Assembly: GCF_017488845.2 (NCBI RefSeq)
Contig: NZ_CP083371.1
Span: 1,849,931-1,913,930 of the forward strand
Origin: Ensifer canadensis
Lineage (GTDB): Bacteria; Pseudomonadota; Alphaproteobacteria; Rhizobiales; Rhizobiaceae
DNA length: 64,000 bases
Reading direction: 5' to 3'
Shown: piece after piece, positions 44,833-53,339 of the stretch
Layout of the letters: every line of letters starts with the position of its first letter
Position numbering within the stretch: position 1 is the stretch's first letter
Made by a program: the position numbers and the translations under genes
Notes under the pieces: generated by a model
Told to the model about the DNA's origin: nothing
What the model saw: the letters and a program-made list of their open reading frames with translations, nothing else
The model's database searches: none

Positions 44833-45810
44833 ATGAAAACCCTGAATGCGCTTCTTGGCGCCGTTGCCGCGCTGTCCCTGTTTGCCGCTTCCGCCAATGC
44901 GCAGACCTATCCCGAACGCTCGATCACCATGGTCGTTCCGTTCTCGGCCGGCGGCCCGACGGATACCGTCGCACGCCTCGTCGCCGAATCCATGTCGAAG
45001 GATCTCGGCCAGCAGATCATCGTCGAAAACGTCGGCGGCGCCGGCGGCACTTTGGGCGCCGGTCGCGTTGCCCAGGCCGATCCGGATGGCTACACGGTAC
45101 TGCTCCACCATATCGGCATGGCAACCAGCGCCACGCTCTACCGCAAGCTCGCCTATGACACGCTGAACGCGTTCGAGTATGTCGGTCTCGTCACCGAAGT
45201 GCCGATGACGATCGTCGCGCGCAAGGATCTCGAGCCGACCGATCTCAAGGGCCTCGTCGAATACGCAAAGGCGAACAAGGACACGGTCACCGTTGCCAAT
45301 GCCGGCATCGGCGCTGCCTCGCACCTCTGCGGCATGATGTTCATGAGCGCCATCGAAACGCCGCTGACCACCGTTCCCTACAAGGGCACCGGTCCGGCGA
45401 TGACCGATCTGCTCGGCGGCCAGGTCGACATCATGTGCGACCAGACCACCAACACCACCAAGCAGATCCAGGGCGGCACGATCAAGGCCTATGCCGTCAC
45501 TTCGCCTGAACGTCTCAAGGTCTTCCCGGACCTGCCGACGACAACGGAAGGCGGCCTTCCGGGGCTGCAGGTCGGCATCTGGCACGGTGTTTATACGCCG
45601 AAGGGCACGCCGGCCGAAGTCAACGAGCGGCTGTCGAAGTCGCTGCAGGTGGCTCTCAAGGATCCGAACGTCGTCGCCCGCTTCGGCGAACTCGGCACGG
45701 TACCGTCGAGCGAAGCCGATGCCACCCCGGCAGCGCTGAAGGCTAAGCTTGAAAGCGAAATCACACGCTGGAAGCCGGTCATCGAAGCCGCCGGCCAGTA
45801 CGCCGACTAA
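44833..45810 (+). CDS. tctC: Tripartite tricarboxylate transporter substrate-binding protein
   Basis: A 325-residue periplasmic protein of the Bug/TctC family. The signal peptide ends at ANAQ. The carboxylate pocket motifs VVPFSAGGPTDTVAR and VENVGGAGGTLGA are present, and the late segment PGLQVGIWHGVYTPKGTP is typical. GGAGGAAAAG precedes the ATG. It heads the tctC-tctB-tctA operon. The ligand, probably a di- or tricarboxylate, cannot be told from sequence. A 255-bp upstream interval shows no other feature I can name. Confidence 0.9.
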   Translation: MKTLNALLGAVAALSLFAASANAQTYPERSITMVVPFSAGGPTDTVARLVAESMSKDLGQQIIVENVGGAGGTLGAGRVAQADPDGYTVLLHHIGMATSATLYRKLAYDTLNAFEYVGLVTEVPMTIVARKDLEPTDLKGLVEYAKANKDTVTVANAGIGAASHLCGMMFMSAIETPLTTVPYKGTGPAMTDLLGGQVDIMCDQTTNTTKQIQGGTIKAYAVTSPERLKVFPDLPTTTEGGLPGLQVGIWHGVYTPKGTPAEVNERLSKSLQVALKDPNVVARFGELGTVPSSEADATPAALKAKLESEITRWKPVIEAAGQYAD

Positions 45811-45822
45811 ATTGAGACGCTG

Positions 45823-45869
45823 CCCGCCACGATCCTTAAGCCCAAGCGGCCCGGATCGTGGCGGGTTTG
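45823..45869 (+). terminator. Strong stem-loop between tctC and tctB (partial terminator/attenuator)
   Basis: CCCGCCACGATCC (45823-45835) pairs perfectly with GGATCGTGGCGGG (45853-45865) around a 17-base loop, followed by TTTG. It lies 13 bp after the tctC stop. It should protect the tctC message and reduce read-through into tctBA, giving more binding protein than permease. Confidence 0.7.
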
Positions 45870-46049
45870 TCGCCTGAGGCAGGGCATACGGCATCGCCGG
45901 AGGGTAATCGCGCCGGCCGTCGGCTTCGGTTACACTTCAAGGTGTCATCCGATCGTCAGCCGCAAGACGTCACTGGCAACTGGCAGTCCGAGCTTGAGTT
46001 CGACCCTTCCCGGTCGGCGCTCAGCCAAAAAAAACCAAATGGGGACACG

Positions 46050-46511
46050 ATGAAATCAATCTCCTTCGACACCACCAATGCGCTCTGTGGCGGCCTCCTG
46101 ACGGCCGTCGGGCTGTTCTTCGCCTGGCAGGCGTTCAACCTTGAGCTCGGCACCGCCTTCCGCATGGGCCCGGGCTATTTCCCGCTGGTGCTCGCCGTCA
46201 TCCTGACGCTTCTCGGTATCGTGATCCTCGTTCAGTCGACCCGCGTCCAGGGAGAGCCGATCGGGGCTATCGCCGTGCGCGGCATGCTGTTCATCCTGCC
46301 GGCGCCGGTCTTCTTTGGCCTGACGGTTCGCGGGCTCGGCTTTGTGCCGTCGCTGTTTTTTACGGCACTGATTGCCTGCTTTGCCTCCGGTCGCATGAAA
46401 CCGTTGACCGCCATCGCCCTGTCGCTGGCGCTGACGGCTTTTTCGGTCGCGGTCTTCAGCTACGGCCTCGGCTTGCCCTTCCAGCGCTTCGGCCCCTGGA
46501 CCCAGTACTAG
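46050..46511 (+). CDS. tctB: Tripartite tricarboxylate transporter small membrane subunit
   Basis: A 153-residue protein with four membrane helices and the TctB motif MGPGYFPLVLAVIL near residues 39-52. It pairs with TctA. GGGGACACG precedes the ATG. The gap to tctA is 7 bp. Confidence 0.87.
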   Translation: MKSISFDTTNALCGGLLTAVGLFFAWQAFNLELGTAFRMGPGYFPLVLAVILTLLGIVILVQSTRVQGEPIGAIAVRGMLFILPAPVFFGLTVRGLGFVPSLFFTALIACFASGRMKPLTAIALSLALTAFSVAVFSYGLGLPFQRFGPWTQY

Positions 46512-46518
46512 GAGAGGG

Positions 46519-48027
46519 ATGATGGATCTATTCAGCAATCTTGCACTCGGATTCACCACGGCCGCCTCGCCGGAAAACCTGCTCTTCTGCCTGATCGGCG
46601 TTCTGCTCGGCACGCTGATCGGCGTGCTGCCCGGCATCGGGGCAACGGCGACCATCGCCATGCTGCTGCCGATCACCTTTCAGCTGGAGCCGGTCTCCTC
46701 GCTGATCATGCTCGCCGGCATCTATTACGGGGCACAATACGGCGGCTCGACCACGGCGATCCTTATCAACATGCCGGGAGAATCCTCGTCTGCCGTCACC
46801 GCGATCGACGGTTACCAGATGGCCCGCAAGGGCCGCGCCGGTGCCGCACTGGCAATCGCCGCGCTCGGCTCGTTCTTCGCCGGTACGGTCTCGACCTTCC
46901 TGGTCGCAGTCTTCGCCCCGCCCCTGACCGAGATCGCGCTGAAGTTCGGCGCGGCAGAATATTTCTCGCTGATGATCGTCGGCCTCGTGTCGTCGGTCGC
47001 GCTGGCACACGGATCAATCGTCAAGGCCTTGGCGATGGTGGCGCTCGGCCTCTTGCTCGGCCTCGTCGGCACCGACATCTACACCGGCACGCCACGCTTC
47101 ACCCTGGGGATCCGGGAATATTCGGACGGCCTGAACTTCGTCGCCCTGGCGGTCGGCGTCTTCGGCATCGCCGAAATCCTGCGCAACCTCGAAAACGAGC
47201 GCACGCGCGAAGTGCTGATGGCCAAGGTCACGGACCTGATGCCGACGCGCGACGACTTCAAGCGCATGGTCGGCCCGGTTCTGCGCGGCACCGCGATCGG
47301 CTCGGCGCTGGGCATTCTGCCCGGCGGCGGCGCCATCCTCGCGGCCTTCGCCTCCTATACCGTCGAAAAGCGCGTCTCCGACCGACCGGAAGAATTCGGC
47401 CACGGCGCCATCGCGGGCGTCGCCGGCCCGGAAAGCGCCAACAACGCCGGTGCCCAGACCTCGTTCATCCCGTTGTTGACGCTCGGCATCCCGGCAAACC
47501 CGGTCATGGCGCTGATGATCGGCGCGATGATCATCCAGGGCATCGTACCCGGGCCCAACGTTGCCGCAGAACAACCGGCTCTCTTCTGGGGCATCATCGC
47601 CTCGATGTGGATCGGCAACCTGATGCTGGTGGTGCTGAACCTGCCGCTGATCGGGCTGTGGGTGCGGCTGTTGAAGATCCCGTATTATGTGCTCTTCCCG
47701 ATCATCATGGCGTTCTGCTCGATCGGCGTCTACAGCGTCAACTCCAACGTCTACGACCTCTACGCCGTCGCCTTCTTCGGCCTCGTCGGCTACCTGCTCT
47801 TGAAGCTGCGCTGCGAACCGGCTCCACTCCTGCTCGGCTTCGTGCTCGGCCCGTTGCTGGAAGAAAACCTGCGGCGGGCGATGATCCTGTCGCGCGGCGA
47901 TCCGACCACCTTCGTCACGCGGCCGATCAGCGCGATCCTGCTGTTGATCGCAGCCATGGTGCTGGTGGTGGTGTTCCTGCCGAGCGTCAAGGCCAAGCGC
48001 GAGGAGGTTTTCGTCGAGGAAGAATGA
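46519..48027 (+). CDS. tctA: Tripartite tricarboxylate transporter large permease
   Basis: A 502-residue permease with about twelve helices and the two TctA signature repeats: GTLIGVLPGIGATATIAMLLP near residue 36 (as GTLIGVLPGIGAT and ATIAMLLP) and GSALGILPGGGAILAAF near residue 258. AGGAG lies just before; ATG at 46522 is equally possible. It forms the ion-coupled channel. Confidence 0.92.
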   Translation: MMDLFSNLALGFTTAASPENLLFCLIGVLLGTLIGVLPGIGATATIAMLLPITFQLEPVSSLIMLAGIYYGAQYGGSTTAILINMPGESSSAVTAIDGYQMARKGRAGAALAIAALGSFFAGTVSTFLVAVFAPPLTEIALKFGAAEYFSLMIVGLVSSVALAHGSIVKALAMVALGLLLGLVGTDIYTGTPRFTLGIREYSDGLNFVALAVGVFGIAEILRNLENERTREVLMAKVTDLMPTRDDFKRMVGPVLRGTAIGSALGILPGGGAILAAFASYTVEKRVSDRPEEFGHGAIAGVAGPESANNAGAQTSFIPLLTLGIPANPVMALMIGAMIIQGIVPGPNVAAEQPALFWGIIASMWIGNLMLVVLNLPLIGLWVRLLKIPYYVLFPIIMAFCSIGVYSVNSNVYDLYAVAFFGLVGYLLLKLRCEPAPLLLGFVLGPLLEENLRRAMILSRGDPTTFVTRPISAILLLIAAMVLVVVFLPSVKAKREEVFVEEE

Positions 48028-48089
48028 TCGACGGGATGCGGCATTCTGCCCCTGCGCGGTTTGCCACATTGAGGTTTGTCAATAACGTC

Positions 48090-48127
48090 GCCTATCCCTG
48101 AGCCATCAGATTGGCACAGGGATAGGC
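48090..48127 (+). terminator. Perfect inverted repeat after the tct operon
   Basis: GCCTATCCCTG (48090-48100) pairs with CAGGGATAGGC (48117-48127) around a 16-base loop, 62 bp after the tctA stop. Probably the operon terminator; there is no long T-run. Confidence 0.6.
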
Positions 48128-48158
48128 AAACCGAATGAAGCCTTGCACGAGGATCAGA

Positions 48159-48536
48159 ATGCAGCAGGTCATGCGCATGTTTTGCGCAATGGCCGTGCTG
48201 CTTCTCGGCTTCGCGCACCCGGCGCCCGCAGGGGCAACGGCGCTTTCCGCGACGGAGCGGGCACAGTTCGCGCTGCCCGACGGTTCCCTGCCCGACCTCT
48301 GCCTGCCCACAGCCGCCGACGACGACGGCAACGGCAAACAACTCTCCCACAGTCACTTCTGCGGCGCCTGCCGCGTCTTCTGGGCCCACTTGCCGGCACC
48401 TGCCGATGCTGCGCACTCGATCGCGCGCAAGAGTGAAAAAGTGCTGCCGCCGGAACAGCCGATTGCATCCGCGAGGTCACAGCTCCCGCCCAATGCCAGC
48501 CCACGCGGGCCGCCAGCATCGAGCTCCCACGCCTGA
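48159..48536 (+). CDS. Small exported Cys-containing protein (DUF2946-like)
   Basis: A 125-residue protein with a signal peptide (MFCAMAVLLLGFAHPAPAGA). The mature part has LPDGSLPDLCLP and HSHFCGACRVF, that is a histidine-flanked CxxC, then a proline-rich disordered tail. The layout recalls DUF2946 proteins, which are often near copper or metal genes. ATG 48159 has GAGGAT upstream and is preferred over 48135. It precedes an FNR-type regulator. Confidence 0.6.
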   Translation: MQQVMRMFCAMAVLLLGFAHPAPAGATALSATERAQFALPDGSLPDLCLPTAADDDGNGKQLSHSHFCGACRVFWAHLPAPADAAHSIARKSEKVLPPEQPIASARSQLPPNASPRGPPASSSHA

Positions 48537-48633
48537 GCCCCTGTCACGACCGATCGTGACTGAACGCTGATGTCTCATCTCCGACGCGTCGCTCAGCGAC
48601 GATGCCGACAAGATCGCAATACGGATCGCCACC

Positions 48634-49320
48634 ATGCCCGATACGATCACTTTCGCGGAAACAACACTTCCGCCCCCGCCAACGGCGGCCTTTTCGACGA
48701 CCAAGCTCTCCCCCAACCGGCAGCGACTGGTAGGGGAGCACGCCACTCTGCTCTTCCAGGGAGGGCGAAACCGCCAACTCTATCGCGTCGTCGACGGCTG
48801 TGTCGCGCTGTCGCAATTGCTCGACGACGGCCGTCGCCAGATCACCGACGTGCTCGGCCCGGGACGGCTCTTCGGCTTCACCCATGACGGCCGCAATATC
48901 GCCACTGCCGAAACGCTGACCTTCGCCCGGATAGAGACGCTCGCCGCCAGCCAGGTCGAAGACGGCGACCACGGGCCCGCTGTCGCCGCCGAACTTAAGG
49001 CGACGCTGCACCGGATGCAGGCACACGCAACTCTGCTCGGACGTAAGACAGCGACGGAGAAGGTTGCCACGGCGCTCATCGATCTTGCCGACCAGTTCGC
49101 ATGGCGCGGTCGCGCCGGAAGCGCCGCCCGGTTCAGCTTCAACCTCTATCTCTCGCGTGCCGACCTGGCTGACTGGCTGGGCCTGACGGTCGAGACCGTC
49201 AGCCGCTGCCTCAACCGTTTCAAGCGCGATGGCCTGATCGACTTCAACCATCCGAAGACGGTGCGCATCCTCGACGAGCAGCATTTGCGGACGATGGCAG
49301 GCCTGGTGCGCAGGGACTGA
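48634..49320 (+). CDS. Crp/Fnr-family regulator without Fe-S cysteines
   Basis: A 228-residue regulator. The cyclic-nucleotide-binding-like domain runs to about residue 140. The HTH is LSRADLADWLGLTVETVSRCLNRF, with the E-x-x-S-R recognition pattern of FNR/FixK proteins, so it probably binds a TTGAT-N4-ATCAA-type site. Only two cysteines exist (in DGCVAL and SRCLN), so there is no N-terminal 4Fe-4S oxygen sensor. It may answer to another regulator, as FixK does. Confidence 0.87.
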   Translation: MPDTITFAETTLPPPPTAAFSTTKLSPNRQRLVGEHATLLFQGGRNRQLYRVVDGCVALSQLLDDGRRQITDVLGPGRLFGFTHDGRNIATAETLTFARIETLAASQVEDGDHGPAVAAELKATLHRMQAHATLLGRKTATEKVATALIDLADQFAWRGRAGSAARFSFNLYLSRADLADWLGLTVETVSRCLNRFKRDGLIDFNHPKTVRILDEQHLRTMAGLVRRD

Positions 49321-49395
49321 CCCTCGCACGAGTGCAGCGATCCCAACAGATCACAGCGGGCTTGGCGTCCGCCCCGAAAGAAAGGCTTGAAAACA

Positions 49396-49611
49396 ATGCT
49401 TGCGAAAATGGTCTATCACGTGCCGGTGTTCGGCTGGATGCTCAGGGAAGCGGCGCAGGGCTCCGGCACCGCCAAGGTGCTGTTTCTCGTCAACTGTATG
49501 CTGATCTGGCTGCTGGCGATCATTGCCTTCGGTTACCCCGCTATCATCATCCCGGCGCTGGTGCTGGTGCCGACGGTCTTCGTTCTCCTGCTTCTGATCA
49601 CCACGGGCTAG
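49396..49611 (+). CDS. Small two-helix membrane protein
   Basis: A 71-residue protein with an amphipathic start (MLAKMVYHVPVFGWMLREA) and two hydrophobic helices covering residues 27-71. No family is recognised with certainty. ATG 49396 is chosen; TTG 49387 is an alternative. It follows the FNR-type gene and may be controlled by it. Confidence 0.55.
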   Translation: MLAKMVYHVPVFGWMLREAAQGSGTAKVLFLVNCMLIWLLAIIAFGYPAIIIPALVLVPTVFVLLLLITTG

Positions 49612-50030
49612 CGGCCGCCGATCGCATGAGAGCCTGTGGCTGTTGCGAGAAAAACACGCGACATGATCGTGGATTGCGGCCAGTTCGGCGCGCCGGGGCG
49701 TGGAATTCGCTGCTCGACACGCACCTGGCGGGCGTGATCATCGAGACCGTACTTTCGGCTCATGCGCATGCATCCGCAACGGACGCCACGGCGAAGCGAT
49801 AAATTGTCTCCTCTTTGGCGACAGCCGCAGTTGCTCGAGGGGGGGGGCTTGCCATTATGGCTGACAGACATGTCATTGGTCCGGGCGGGCACAACATCGA
49901 AGTGGTTTGCCACGAACCCGAGGCAAAACACTTCCATCGAGGGGACACTCAGGGCCGGCTCTACCCACTTGCGGCGCCCTTCATGTCAAACGCTGCATGT
50001 CTGCTTCCAGACCCAAAAGCCGACAACGGA
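49612..50030. other. Interval with no supported gene; contains a 9-G run
   Basis: Short open frames here overlap one another and resemble nothing known. The interval has nine consecutive G at 49839-49847 and alternating purine-pyrimidine sequence near 49761. It separates the block ending at 49611 from the broken HEPN gene and may be an old insertion or deletion junction. Confidence 0.5.
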
Positions 50031-50964
50031 TCAACGCCCTGACTTTTCCTCGGCGATTTCACCATCCAGCGTGATCAGATGACTTTCGCAGACCGCTTTT
50101 ACCAGCCCGTGAAGAACCTGCGTACGCTCAATCAGGAAAGAAAGCGCCTCTTCGCTTATCTGGTAATGCTTGGAGTACCGCGCCTTCACATAGGCCTCAT
50201 TGATTGTATTTGAACCAGGCCGAATAGCGCTGCCGGTCTTGTGGCCAGGCGTCTGCGAGCCGCCGGTCCAGATCTTCGGCAAAACCGCGCAGGGACCGCA
50301 GGTTGTGCGTCGGTGGACCGTAGTTTTTCAGCACGAGAAGCACAGTTGAGTAGGCATGCTCGATCGCTTGATGGAGCTGGAACGCAGCGAGGGCGACGTC
50401 GCCTTCGGATATGCAAAACCGCGCAACCTTGAGGAAGCCTATGGCATGCGGAAGTCGGCTTTCATAATGTTCGCGTGCGATCTTGAACTGCTGTTCAAGG
50501 CTGATCGGCCTCGGTTCCACCAGCGGCTCACTATCGAGCTCGTAAAGCACAATGCCTTGCTGGCGAATGTCGCAGAAGAAGTCCTTTCCGCGCCTGAGCT
50601 CCTCGTTCACCTCACGGCGAGAATGCACGACGAAGGACACCTGCATGCCCTTCAGGATGCGGTCGTTCAGAAGCCGGTCAGCAGCGTTGTTCCAGTATGC
50701 GGTGAAATCCGTCAGCTTTCGATTGTTGACGATCACCAGCAGGTCGTAATCGGAGCGATAGCCTTTGCCAATGTGCTCCTCATCAACCCAATCGCCGCGC
50801 GCATGACTGCCAAAGAGAATGACCTTGAGGATCCGCCCCTTTTTCTTGAACTCCGCCGTGCCCTCCCTCAACGCATCCTCGAACTCTTCGCGCAGGATTC
50901 CGACCGCACGCGCGAGTTCCCGCCTCTTGGCATCAGGCAAGTGATCGAGGCTGGATTTCATCAT
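50031..50964 (-). pseudogene. Nucleotidyltransferase-HEPN protein, frameshifted near its end
   Basis: An MNT-HEPN fusion type protein. The N-terminal nucleotidyltransferase has GSHARGDW and the SDYDLLV metal-binding motif. The C-terminal HEPN domain begins near ISLEQQFKIAREHYESRL. The first frame stops at 50197 after WFKYNQ. The natural continuation (NEAYVKARYSKHYQISEEAL and about 35 more residues, ending at 50031) lies in a different frame. A one- or two-base shift near 50205-50215 therefore cuts off the last ~55 residues. ATG 50964 is the start (50961 possible). Related proteins are toxin-antitoxin-like or antiviral. A sequencing error could also explain the shift. Confidence 0.75.
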
Positions 50965-51287
50965 TGTCGGAAAGAACTTTCGCTTCGCGGGCGATGGGCC
51001 CACCCGATTTTAGCCGGTCAAACGTAGTGCGCAACCCAGACGGGTCGAGTTCCCGCCGTCATCAACAAACAGTCAGTCCTTCGCGTGGGGATCCGTCGGT
51101 CAAGTTGGTGATAACTTGCCCAAAAGTGCCGGCGAATTCAACGAAGCAACCGTAATGATTTCTTCGCATTAGCTTCACAATCGGCGGTCAGCACTTGACA
51201 TGGACGAATTTTGCACCGTCGCTCGCAATCGACCCACCAACTCAAAACCCTGCTCAGTACTGGTGTAACTGAGCAGGGTCACCGTCG

Positions 51288-52112
51288 TCAGCCGCCGAAG
51301 CCGAAACCGACTGGCATATCTTCAAGGGCAATGCCAAAAGGCTCAAGGCTCTTGACGATCCATGTCTGATTGTTGCCGATGCGGCGGTTGTACTCTGCCC
51401 AGGCAGACACAAAGGACTTGAAGGTCTCGTCGGAACCGTAGTTAAGCGCGATGACCGAGGGCGTGGCCAGAACCGGGGTTGGCACCTTGACGCTTCCAAC
51501 TGCCGGGGCCTTCTTTGAAATCACAAGGCCATTCAGCATCGTATTGACGAGACCGTCGGCTTTGCCCGTCGTCACTGCGACGATCGCCTCGTCACGCGTC
51601 TTGAAGCGAAGGATGTTTGCCTTCGGCAGATACTGTTGCGTAATCAAGTCCTGAGCCGAACCGAGGTCGACGGCGAAGGTGTATTTCGGATCGTTCAGTT
51701 CGCTCCAGGTCTTGTTATTGACTTCATCCTTGGACGACACGACCACAAAGCTGTTGTAGTAGGTCGGATCGGAGAACGACACGGACATCGCCCTCACAGG
51801 GGTTGCGGTGACTGCAAAAGCCATATCGACCTTGCCGCTTTGCACATCGAGGATTGCATTCGACCAACTCGACTCGACCACTTCAAGCTTCACATCAAGC
51901 GTTCTGGCGATGTCGGTGGCCATATCAATGACAAATCCTTGCCACTCTCCTGTGCGCGGATCCTTGTTGAAATAGGGAACTTCATTGAGGATCGCGGGGA
52001 TACGAAGAGCACCACGCGCCCTTATATCCTCGATCGTACCAGCAGACGCCGTCGTTCCCAGCAATGACAGGGCGACGGCGGCGCAACTACAGATTTTCGC
52101 AATAACATTCAT
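51288..52112 (-). CDS. Polar amino acid ABC transporter periplasmic binding protein
   Basis: A 274-residue family-3 binding protein. The signal peptide ends near TASAG. Core motifs are EWQGFVIDMATDIARTL, DVQSGKVDMAF and the final IGNNQTWIVKSL. FDxD-like acidic ligand contacts are replaced by hydrophobic/serine residues around SFSDPTYYNSFVVV, so the ligand is not obviously lysine/arginine. The matching permease and ATPase are 7 kb away on the plus strand (59412-60868). It is followed upstream by the LysR gene in the same direction, 146 bp away. The 284-bp interval between its stop and the HEPN gene shows nothing I can name. Confidence 0.88.
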   Translation of the reverse strand: MNVIAKICSCAAVALSLLGTTASAGTIEDIRARGALRIPAILNEVPYFNKDPRTGEWQGFVIDMATDIARTLDVKLEVVESSWSNAILDVQSGKVDMAFAVTATPVRAMSVSFSDPTYYNSFVVVSSKDEVNNKTWSELNDPKYTFAVDLGSAQDLITQQYLPKANILRFKTRDEAIVAVTTGKADGLVNTMLNGLVISKKAPAVGSVKVPTPVLATPSVIALNYGSDETFKSFVSAWAEYNRRIGNNQTWIVKSLEPFGIALEDMPVGFGFGG

Positions 52113-52258
52113 TCTCGGTTCTCCATATTCCCCTGTTTGATTTTATCAGTCATGCGCCTTCTTTGGTCCTTGCGACCGCGAGCAGGTTACCGCGCAGTCA
52201 GCCGGGAACAATGCTAGAGAATCGACCACGCTTATCCCATTTTTTGTAGGTTGCCGGT

Positions 52259-53188
52259 TTACGGCGCTGCAGGAGTGAGTTCGCCGCTGCGCGGAGGATC
52301 CAGGACGGGGCCGACCAGCTCTGACTGACATTCCTCAAAAAGCTGCTGTACCGCCGGATGCTTTTGCAGAAAGCCTGCACTACCGAAGTACACGCGGACC
52401 TCCGGCAGGTTTGCCAGCTTCGTGCTGACGATGGTTTTGTCTTCCGGCAGGACGCACCAGGACGGGATGATTGAAAAGCCCATACCCTCCTCGACGCAGC
52501 GTTTCACGCTGGAACTTCCCGAGGTAGAGATCACGGGCTGGACGACGGCTCCATCGCGACCGAGGAAGTCGACCGCAAGATTGCGCAAAGTCTGACCCGG
52601 CTCATAGGTGATGAACGGCCGATCCTTCGCCCATAACGGGATGTCCTTCTGCTCCGGTGGCGCTCCCCATTGACAAGGATAGACAAGGCTGAGGTGATAG
52701 CTGCCCAACAGTCGCTGCGGCACGACCGGGTCACCGAAGTACCGCTCCGAAATACACACATCCAGGCTTCCGTTCTTGACAAGCTCCGCCAAGACCGTAT
52801 CGCGTTCATAGACTGCGAACTCCATGTCTGGAAAACTCTCGCGAAATTTCGAAAGCACCTTTGGAAAAAGGTAGAAGAAAATTGCTTGCGGCATTCCCAC
52901 ACGCAGCGATGACCGTTGGCTCTCGATCAGCTTGCTCAGCCGCTCCAGCATGATGTCCAGCTCGGGATGCAGCAGGTTGTACAGTGCGCGCCCCCTCGGG
53001 GTCAGCGTGATCCGCTTAGCACCCTGCTCGGAATCTATGAGCTTTCCGTTGAGCAATTGCTCCAACCGTCGAACATGGTTCGAGGCCGACTGATAGCTCA
53101 AGTTAAGCTCCCGCGCCGCACCGGAATATGACCCGTATCTGGCGACCTGGTAGAACGTCTGGATGAGCGTGAGGCTGATTTTGGCCAT
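52259..53188 (-). CDS. LysR-family regulator of the amine-dehydrogenase cluster
   Basis: A 309-residue regulator with HTH region SYSGAARELNLSYQSASNHVRRLEQLL (parts SYSGAARELNLSY and QSASNHVRRLEQ) and an effector-binding domain (RVGMPQAIFFYLFPKVL). It is divergent from the FAD oxidoreductase gene at 53340, the standard LysR arrangement, and upstream of the binding-protein gene on its own strand. It is therefore placed to control both arms. Start MAKISLTL at 53188. Confidence 0.9.
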   Translation of the reverse strand: MAKISLTLIQTFYQVARYGSYSGAARELNLSYQSASNHVRRLEQLLNGKLIDSEQGAKRITLTPRGRALYNLLHPELDIMLERLSKLIESQRSSLRVGMPQAIFFYLFPKVLSKFRESFPDMEFAVYERDTVLAELVKNGSLDVCISERYFGDPVVPQRLLGSYHLSLVYPCQWGAPPEQKDIPLWAKDRPFITYEPGQTLRNLAVDFLGRDGAVVQPVISTSGSSSVKRCVEEGMGFSIIPSWCVLPEDKTIVSTKLANLPEVRVYFGSAGFLQKHPAVQQLFEECQSELVGPVLDPPRSGELTPAAP

Positions 53189-53235
53189 AACTGTATTCCC
53201 CCGCCCTGAGGATTAAGGGGCCCTTCGTTAGTAGC

Positions 53236-53278
53236 CGATACAAATTTCGTGAACAAGCAACGGCGTCTTCTTGTATCG
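53236..53278. promoter_or_regulatory. Inverted repeat in LysR / dehydrogenase intergenic region
   Basis: CGATACAA (53236-53243) and TTGTATCG (53271-53278) are perfect inverted copies, 35 bp centre to centre. They lie between the divergent genes, 48 bp from the LysR start. Spacing of about three helical turns suits a tetrameric LysR contacting two sites. Confidence 0.5.
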
Positions 53279-53339
53279 ACGCCAGCCGCCGGCAGCCCGC
53301 AACATAGGGCGAGTTAGAAACAGTGCCGGTTCAACAACG

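Noticed and set aside
49762..50082. Open frames around the 9-G run
   Set aside because: Two overlapping frames with no family pattern or ribosome site; one runs antisense into the conserved HEPN C-terminal coding sequence.
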